A DNA stretch of 11,732 bases from Desulfonatronaceae bacterium UBA663 (GTDB taxonomy: Bacteria; Desulfobacterota; Desulfovibrionia; Desulfovibrionales; Desulfonatronaceae). How positions within the stretch are numbered: the first letter of the stretch is position 1; each line of letters opens with the position of its first letter. The notes beneath the pieces were generated by a model, which worked only from the letters and a program-made list of their open reading frames with translations, had not been told where the DNA came from and did not search any database. Shown here piece by piece: positions 7,725-11,732 of the stretch. The stretch is taken from assembly GCA_002299865.1 (NCBI GenBank), contig DBNV01000009.1, positions 1-11,732 of the forward strand. Reading direction: 5' to 3'. Both the position numbers and the translations under genes were made by a program.

Positions 7725-9667
7725 AAGGACTCCAGCCACAAGGTCAGATGACGTTCGGAACCGGCCCAGTTGAGCCCGGGTTCGGGGGTCTGACGAACAA
7801 CCATTCCTCCATTGCCCTCCACCGCAGGCATGATTCCATAAGTCCGCAGGCGCTCCATTGCCCGACGCAGACTCATTCCGACCACGTTCGGAACTAGGTC
7901 CTCCCGGGTTTCCGTCCGATGCGGATCAACCGTGGCCGTGATCATGGACCCAAAGCGTGCGGGCAATACCTGAACCAGTTTTGTTTCTGACGTGCTTTCA
8001 GGCAGTTTTCCGGAATAGGCCAAAGTCCTGAGACCGATTTCCCGGACAGCCGGCGCGGCTACGACCCCGCCATAATTCTGGGGATGCGGCTCGTCCACCA
8101 CCACGAGGATGAAGTATTCCGGTCTTTTTGCCGGGTAGAAGCCGGCAAACGAGGCCACGTAACGGTCACCGTAGCCCCCGGAGGCCACGGCCTTCTGAGC
8201 CGTGCCCGTCTTGCCCGCTCCGCTCACCCCTGGGATCCGCGCCCCGCGGCCGGTACCGTACTCCACTGTCTCTCGCATCATGTCCATGACGGTTCGAGCC
8301 ACATCCTGACGAAAAACCACGCTTGGCGGATTCTCCTCGCCCCTTGGGTCCGACACGAGACGCAAGGGCCTGAAAACCCCGTCGTTGGCCAAGGTCAGAA
8401 AGGCACCGGTCAGTTGCAGGGCATTGGCCGACAACCCTTGGCCAAAAGAAGCCGCAGCTAAGTCCACCGGATGCCAGGACTTGGGAGGACGCAGCAGTCC
8501 GGGGTTTTCTCCGGGCAGGTTCAACCCCGTGCGCTTGCCAAAGCCTAGCTTGCGCAGATAAGCGTGATACCGGACCGCGCCCAGGTCCATACCGATTTTA
8601 GCCGAACAGATATTGCTGGAATAACGCAATATCTTATGCGCCGGCAGCCAACCATGCGCCTTGACGTCCCTGATGTTTACGCCGGTCAGGCGCCACCGGC
8701 CGTCTTCGCAAAAATACTGACTGTCCCTGGAAATAACGCCCTCTTCCAGAGCCGCAGCCATGAGCACTGGTTTCAAGGTCGAGCCGGGCTCCAGGGCGTC
8801 CATGAACGCCCGGTTGCGCCATTGTTCCGGATCCTGACGGGGCATGTTCGGATTGAAAAAAGGATAGTTGGCCAGGGCCAAAATGTCCCCGCTCTCCACA
8901 TCCACCACCAGAGCCAAGCCGCTTTTGCCGTGAAACGTGGTTACCGTTTGCGCCAGTGCCTCCTCGGCAAAAAACTGGATCTGGGCATCCAGAGTCAGCG
9001 TAACGTTGCCTCCGGCCAGATCCTCCTCTCGGCCTTGGACATCCAGAATCATGCGTCGCCCGAATGCGTCCCTTTGCGCCACGAAAGTTGCTTTCCTACC
9101 CGCCAGGACTTCGTCGTACATTTGCTCAATCCCTGCCAGACCGTCTCCGTCCAGCCCCACAAAGCCGAGAAGCTGACCAGCCAGGTGACCGTGCGGATAA
9201 AACCGGGCGGACTCCTCGGTCAGGTAGACGCCCTGCAGTCCGGCGTCCAAAATCATTCGGGCGTTGCGGGCACTGATCTGCCTGGCCACCCAGACAAAAT
9301 TGCGCGGCCTTTCCAACTGCGTGCGTATCTGGCTCACCGGCATGTCCAGGGCTGTGGCCAAAGTGACTGCCGCTATCTGGGTGTCCTCAATCTCCAAAGG
9401 ACGGACATAGACGGACTGGACCACGATGCTCTTGGCCAGAAGCCGTCCTTGCCGGTCAAAAATCTCACCTCGTGCGCCCCGTTCTAATTCCGCGATCCGA
9501 TGCTGACGCAAGGCCATGGAAGCCAGTTCCGGCCCCTGGATGACCTGTACTTGATAGGCCCTGACCCACAAGCCAACCCACAATAGAATCATGACCATCC
9601 AGAGCAGGCGCATACGGAACCGCACCCAATCCCTGACTGTCTTGTTTCTTGCGCGCTTTTTGCTCAT
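7721..9667 (-). CDS. ftsI: Division transpeptidase FtsI (PBP3, class B PBP) with C-terminal PASTA domain
   Basis: FtsI cross-links septal peptidoglycan in the periplasm and partners FtsW. The 648-aa product has a basic cytoplasmic tail (1-19), one membrane span (about 20-37), the class B PBP pedestal entry RGARGEIFDRQGRLLA at 63-78, and the penicillin-binding domain with S296-x-x-K299 (in EPGSTLKP), SSN at 350-352 and KTGT at 486-489, all intact. Residues about 590-648 (DLVPNVVGMSLRRAMERL and onward) form one PASTA domain, which classical enterobacterial FtsI lacks and which also occurs in SpoVD/PBP2x-type enzymes; the operon position favours FtsI. ATG 9667 gives a normal N-terminus but has no Shine-Dalgarno match. 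GTG 9721 would add 18 residues translated from the upstream repeat. The 3' end overlaps murE as ATGA. Confidence 0.96.
   Translation of the reverse strand: MSKKRARNKTVRDWVRFRMRLLWMVMILLWVGLWVRAYQVQVIQGPELASMALRQHRIAELERGARGEIFDRQGRLLAKSIVVQSVYVRPLEIEDTQIAAVTLATALDMPVSQIRTQLERPRNFVWVARQISARNARMILDAGLQGVYLTEESARFYPHGHLAGQLLGFVGLDGDGLAGIEQMYDEVLAGRKATFVAQRDAFGRRMILDVQGREEDLAGGNVTLTLDAQIQFFAEEALAQTVTTFHGKSGLALVVDVESGDILALANYPFFNPNMPRQDPEQWRNRAFMDALEPGSTLKPVLMAAALEEGVISRDSQYFCEDGRWRLTGVNIRDVKAHGWLPAHKILRYSSNICSAKIGMDLGAVRYHAYLRKLGFGKRTGLNLPGENPGLLRPPKSWHPVDLAAASFGQGLSANALQLTGAFLTLANDGVFRPLRLVSDPRGEENPPSVVFRQDVARTVMDMMRETVEYGTGRGARIPGVSGAGKTGTAQKAVASGGYGDRYVASFAGFYPAKRPEYFILVVVDEPHPQNYGGVVAAPAVREIGLRTLAYSGKLPESTSETKLVQVLPARFGSMITATVDPHRTETREDLVPNVVGMSLRRAMERLRTYGIMPAVEGNGGMVVRQTPEPGLNWAGSERHLTLWLESL
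7730..7733 (-). promoter_or_regulatory. Ribosome binding site deciding the murE start
   Basis: GGAG at 7733-7730 (minus strand) is 5 nt before ATG 7724 and inside the last ftsI codons. It lies downstream of the alternative GTG 7739, so it can only serve ATG 7724, which also overlaps the ftsI stop. Confidence 0.7.
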
Positions 9668-9670
9668 GGT

Positions 9671-9720
9671 GCACCAAACACGGCTAAACACAGCCAAACA
9701 TGGCCAAGCACGACCAAGCA
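9671..9720 (-). repeat. Five-copy 10-bp tandem repeat in the ftsL-ftsI gap
   Basis: On the minus strand the 50 bp just before ftsI split into five consecutive 10-mers: TGCTTGGTCG (9720-9711), TGCTTGGCCA (9710-9701), TGTTTGGCTG (9700-9691), TGTTTAGCCG (9690-9681) and TGTTTGGTGC (9680-9671). The consensus is TGYTTGGYCG, and the most conserved core is TTTGG or TTGG once per helical turn. The unit length is not a multiple of three, and the array occupies the place where a ribosome binding site for ftsI should be. A regulator-binding array or slippage product are both possible; function is unknown. Confidence 0.85.
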
Positions 9721-9769
9721 CGGATGCGGATCATCACCGGGGTCGTAGCCGCTTCGAGTCATGCCGGAT

Positions 9770-10066
9770 TCAGGGAATCACCAACGTTCTGATCTGACCC
9801 GGTCTTGCTGGATGCAGACCGCTTTCTTCAGCCAGAAGCCGTAGCCTGGCTGAAGAAAGCAAATTCATCCTTTCCACTTTCAGCTTGGCGTGAAGGTCGG
9901 TCTTGCGCTCCAGCTCAGTTTGCAACTGCTTCAGTTCATAAGCCAAATGCATGCGTTCAATGTTGAGCCAGACCACGGCCAAAGCCAAAAGCAAAACGCA
10001 TCCTCCCAGCGCCACGGGGAGCCAGCGAATACTTCGTCCGGTGCTTGCCGACGGTTTTGTGCTCAT
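9770..10066 (-). CDS. ftsL: Divisome protein FtsL
   Basis: FtsL is a small bitopic membrane protein that forms a complex with FtsB and FtsQ and activates FtsW-FtsI. The 98-aa product has a 15-residue cytoplasmic tail with basic residues, a single hydrophobic span at about 16-35, a leucine-rich likely coiled coil at about 38-72 (heptad-like ELKQLQTELERKTDLHAKL), and a tail RLRLLAEESGLHPARPGQI that fits the FtsL C-terminal pattern. Sequence identity in this family is low, so the assignment rests on size, topology and the place between rsmH and ftsI. ATG 10066 makes an ATGA overlap with the rsmH stop; ATG 10084 is in frame but has no ribosome site. Codons 69-82 carry a perfect 15-bp inverted repeat. 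A 102-bp gap separates it from ftsI. Confidence 0.88.
   Translation of the reverse strand: MSTKPSASTGRSIRWLPVALGGCVLLLALAVVWLNIERMHLAYELKQLQTELERKTDLHAKLKVERMNLLSSARLRLLAEESGLHPARPGQIRTLVIP
9821..9860 (-). repeat. Perfect 15-bp inverted repeat (hairpin) inside ftsL
   Basis: The arms GCTTTCTTCAGCCAG (9821-9835) and its exact reverse complement (9846-9860) flank a 10-nt spacer. In the ftsL mRNA this would form an uninterrupted 15-bp stem over codons 69-82. No U-run follows on either strand, so it does not look like an intrinsic terminator. An RNA processing or stability element, or a recoding-neutral chance event, are possible. Confidence 0.85.
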
Positions 10067-11040
10067 ACCTCGACCAGCCTGCATGCGGCCCGCAGTTTAG
10101 CGCTGCGGCTGCGCGGGTTTACAGCGACCTCCCGGCTGGAGGCGATCACCGGTTTTTTGGTCAATATGCGCAGGGTGGCCTGATGACCGCAGAGACAGAA
10201 AGGCTGTCTGGGCGGGCAATGACACCTTTTGGCCTGATCTTGAAAAAAATGCTTGACCAGCCGATCCTCCAGAGAATGAAAGGAAATGATCACCAATCGC
10301 CCCTCCGGAGCAAGCCACGGCACGACGTGCTCTAAAAACCCGGCCAGTTCGCCGATCTCGTCATTCACGAACATGCGCAAGGCCTGAAACGTCCTGGTGG
10401 CCGGATGGTTGCGAGCCCGCGCCCGTCTGGTCGGGGGATAGGCCGACTCCACGACGCGGACCAGCTCCAGGGTTGTTTCAATGGGATGCTGCCGCCGGGT
10501 TTGGTCGATGCGCCGGGCAATACGCCCGGCCAGGGGCTCTTCACCGAACTGCGCGATGATCCGGGCCAGTTCTTTTGGCGAGTACGCATTGACCACTTCC
10601 GATGCGGTGAGGCCCGCGCCGTCCTGGTCCATGCGCATGTCTAAAGGGCCGTCCCGCAGGAAACTGAAGCCCCTGTGGGGGCTGTTTACCTGGTGCGAGG
10701 AAATCCCCAAATCCAAAAGCGCGCCGTCCAGGAAGTCCCATCCCACGCCGGCCATTTCCTCGACAAAATGGCTGAAACGCGCCTTGCGCACGAACAGGCG
10801 GGCGTTGGGCCAAGCTCGAATCAGACGGACCCTGGCCTGTTCCAGAGCCTCCCTGTCCCGGTCCAGGCCGAGGATTTCCGCGCCGCCCTTAGTTTCGGCC
10901 AAAAGGGCTGCGGTATGTCCGCCGAAACCCAAAGTTCCGTCAAGATAGCGTCCCCCTGGCCGGGGACGAAGATATTCCAGAACCCGATCCACCAGCACCG
11001 GCTCGTGAGGAAAACGATCGCTCCGCGCTTCGTTGCTCAT
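10063..11040 (-). CDS. rsmH: 16S rRNA m4C1402 methyltransferase RsmH (MraW)
   Basis: RsmH methylates N4 of C1402 in the decoding centre of 16S rRNA using S-adenosylmethionine. The 325-aa protein starts with the family mark HEPVL (12-16), then the SAM-binding DGTLGFGGHT (34-43) and GLDRD (58-62), LLDLGISSHQV (108-118), DGPLDMRMD (130-138), HPATRTFQALRMFVNDE (212-228), ISFHSLEDR (252-260) and the C-terminal NPRSRSAKLRA (308-318). A four-cysteine knuckle C-H-C at 273-275 and C-L-C at 282-284, ahead of G285, sits in the C-terminal part; similar clusters are known in many homologues. ATG 11040 has GAGG 6 nt upstream. It follows mraZ by 30 nt and overlaps ftsL as ATGA, so it is clearly in the operon though it has no wall role. 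Confidence 0.97.
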   Translation of the reverse strand: MSNEARSDRFPHEPVLVDRVLEYLRPRPGGRYLDGTLGFGGHTAALLAETKGGAEILGLDRDREALEQARVRLIRAWPNARLFVRKARFSHFVEEMAGVGWDFLDGALLDLGISSHQVNSPHRGFSFLRDGPLDMRMDQDGAGLTASEVVNAYSPKELARIIAQFGEEPLAGRIARRIDQTRRQHPIETTLELVRVVESAYPPTRRARARNHPATRTFQALRMFVNDEIGELAGFLEHVVPWLAPEGRLVIISFHSLEDRLVKHFFQDQAKRCHCPPRQPFCLCGHQATLRILTKKPVIASSREVAVNPRSRSAKLRAACRLVEV

Positions 11041-11070
11041 CCGCTCCCTCTAAAGCCGGCTCGCGTTCGG

Positions 11071-11550
11071 CTAGATGCGCAGGTCGCAATCTGTCTGGGC
11101 CAGGGCGTCCATGACGGCGTCAAAGCCCTCTTCCATCTTGCGACGTTGCTCCTCGAAACGCTCCATGTCCCAAATCTCGAATTTCCGTCCGACTCCGGCC
11201 AGGGCCACGTCCCTGGAAAAACCAGCGTAGGCGCGCAGATGCGGGGGGATGAGGATTCGCCCCTGCTTGTCCAACTCCACCTCCATGGCCCCTGAGATGA
11301 AAAAACGCTGAAAGTCGCGCAGTTGTCGATTAAGCATGTTGATGCGCTGAAAACTGTCCTCGATCCGCTCCCACTCGGGCAGGGAATAACCCACCACGCA
11401 GCCGTCGAAATTGGTCAATATGGCCTTGCCGTGCTGCCCGGTTGCAAGTATAACATCCCGAAATTCCACGGGAAGCACCAACCGTCCTTTGGGATCCAGG
11501 CTGCGATAGGCATGCCCTCTGAATGTCAGAGCCTTTCCACTTATTTCCAC
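11071..11550 (-). CDS. mraZ: Transcriptional regulator MraZ
   Basis: MraZ is a ring-forming DNA-binding protein with two AbrB-like (SpoVT-type) half-domains and usually represses its own dcw operon. Both halves are clear: FRGHAYRSLDPKGRLVLPVEFR near the N-terminus and ELDKQGRILIPPHLRAYAG in the second half; each holds the family D-x-K/Q-G-R-hydrophobic-P signature. The stop is TAG at 11073-11071. The start is uncertain. No ATG is in frame upstream of FRG. In-frame candidates are GTG 11562, GTG 11550 (used here, 159 aa) and CTG 11529, which would give MTFRGHA..., 152 aa, the closest fit to family N-termini. Both GTGs lie within the 10-bp operator-like repeats, so the true start may be the CTG. 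It is the first gene of the operon. Confidence 0.95.
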   Translation of the reverse strand: MEISGKALTFRGHAYRSLDPKGRLVLPVEFRDVILATGQHGKAILTNFDGCVVGYSLPEWERIEDSFQRINMLNRQLRDFQRFFISGAMEVELDKQGRILIPPHLRAYAGFSRDVALAGVGRKFEIWDMERFEEQRRKMEEGFDAVMDALAQTDCDLRI

Positions 11551-11570
11551 TTTTCCCCACACTTTCCCAT
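11531..11570 (-). promoter_or_regulatory. MraZ operator candidate: four phased 10-bp direct repeats
   Basis: The minus strand divides exactly into ATGGGAAAGT (11570-11561), GTGGGGAAAA (11560-11551), GTGGAAATAA (11550-11541) and GTGGAAAGGC (11540-11531). The shared core is TGGRRAA once every 10 bp. Known MraZ sites in Escherichia coli are TGGG repeats with 5-nt spacers, also a 10-bp period, upstream of mraZ, and mollicute MraZ binds AAAGTG-type repeats. The match in place, core and phasing makes autoregulatory binding likely. Confidence 0.8.
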
Positions 11571-11599
11571 CTTGTTTCTCGCCTTGGTAAAAAAGTCAA
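11569..11599 (-). promoter_or_regulatory. Candidate promoter of the dcw operon
   Basis: TTGACT at 11599-11594 (minus strand) is a good sigma-70 -35 hexamer, followed by a T-run. The -10 is unclear: CAAGAT at 11574-11569 lies 19 nt away, longer than ideal, while hexamers at 17 nt (AACAAG) are poor. If CAAGAT is used, transcription would start near 11562 and the MraZ-type repeats would cover the start region, as expected for a repressor. Moderate support for the -35, low for the -10. Confidence 0.45.
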
Positions 11600-11702
11600 G
11601 GGGCTTTCCAATAGCTCAATATGTTTCGCGTGCTGCCCGCTTCAAGCGGTGTGGCGCAAAAAACACCACGCACTTCCGCTGAATTCCGCGAGGAAATCTC
11701 CG

Positions 11703-11725
11703 AAAAAAAGCGCTCAAGAGCCGCT
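11703..11725 (-). terminator. Intrinsic terminator candidate of an upstream gene outside the window
   Basis: On the minus strand AGCG (11725-11722), a bulged G, CT, loop CTTG, AG and CGCT (11712-11709) make a short GC-rich stem followed at once by T (seven T at 11709-11703 including the stem end). This fits a Rho-independent terminator for a minus-strand gene lying beyond the window edge, and would isolate the dcw operon from it. The stem is short and has a bulge. Confidence 0.45.
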
Positions 11726-11732
11726 CAAGAGC
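11711..11732. repeat. 11-bp perfect tandem duplication at the window edge
   Basis: CGCTCAAGAGC is present at 11711-11721 and again at 11722-11732 with no spacer. The inner GCTC-AA-GAGC has 4-bp symmetric arms. The array may continue beyond the window. It overlaps the terminator candidate. Confidence 0.7.

Noticed and set aside
8564..9487. 307-codon plus-strand frame opposite ftsI
   Set aside because: Shadow of FtsI; no ribosome site or recognisable domain, and FtsI motifs are all intact on the other strand.
11595..11610. Sigma-54-like TGG...TTGAC upstream of mraZ
   Set aside because: The -12 element reads TTGAC, without the required GC, and the -24/-12 spacing does not fit; the sigma-70 -35 reading is better.
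11649..11671. GTGTGG/CCACGC stem upstream of mraZ
   Set aside because: Six pairs with one G-U and an 11-nt loop; too weak to call, with no clear role.
1..11732. A previously undescribed defence, mobile or biosynthetic system
   Set aside because: Every long minus-strand frame belongs to a known dcw family. There are no transposase, integrase, CRISPR, tRNA or toxin-antitoxin signs. Novelty, if any, lies in the non-coding repeats and the ftsL hairpin.

Overview
The window is one minus-strand operon: the front and middle of a division and cell wall (dcw) cluster. The order, read from the high-coordinate end downwards, is mraZ, rsmH (mraW), ftsL, ftsI, murE, murF, mraY, murD, ftsW, murG and the first 26 codons of murC. 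This is the classical order. The GC-rich coding sequence, a MurE of the meso-diaminopimelate type, a division transpeptidase FtsI carrying a C-terminal PASTA domain, and the look of MraZ suggest a Gram-negative bacterium of the old deltaproteobacteria, most likely Desulfovibrionales-like. That placement is inference; no 16S or other marker is present. I found no convincing plus-strand gene.

Region by region. At 11571-11732 lies the upstream region: an apparent intrinsic terminator of a preceding minus-strand gene at the window edge, an 11-bp tandem duplication, and a TTGACT -35 candidate. At 11531-11570 four 10-bp direct repeats look like an MraZ autoregulatory operator, and they overlap the GTG codons that could be read as the mraZ start. 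Then follow mraZ and rsmH (30-nt gap) and ftsL (ATGA overlap with rsmH). The only real break inside the operon body is the 102-bp ftsL-ftsI gap, which holds a five-copy 10-bp tandem repeat. From ftsI to murG every junction overlaps (ATGA, 10 bp, ATGA, ATGA, 8 bp, GTGA), implying translational coupling. Between murG and murC a 144-bp gap holds a perfect TATAAT and a 10-bp palindrome where a -35 should be, so murC may have its own promoter.

How the genes work together. MurC, MurD, MurE and MurF add L-Ala, D-Glu, meso-DAP and D-Ala-D-Ala to UDP-MurNAc in the cytoplasm. MraY moves the product to undecaprenyl phosphate (lipid I) and MurG adds GlcNAc (lipid II). FtsW polymerises and FtsI cross-links it at the septum, with FtsL as part of the divisome that controls them. 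RsmH methylates 16S rRNA, and MraZ is the usual autoregulator of the cluster.

No wholly new gene system is visible. The points worth a second look are non-coding or embedded: the phased 10-bp arrays before mraZ and before ftsI, a perfect 15-bp inverted repeat inside ftsL, the palindrome-bearing murC promoter candidate, the unclear mraZ and ftsI starts, the FtsI PASTA tail, and two oddities in MurF.
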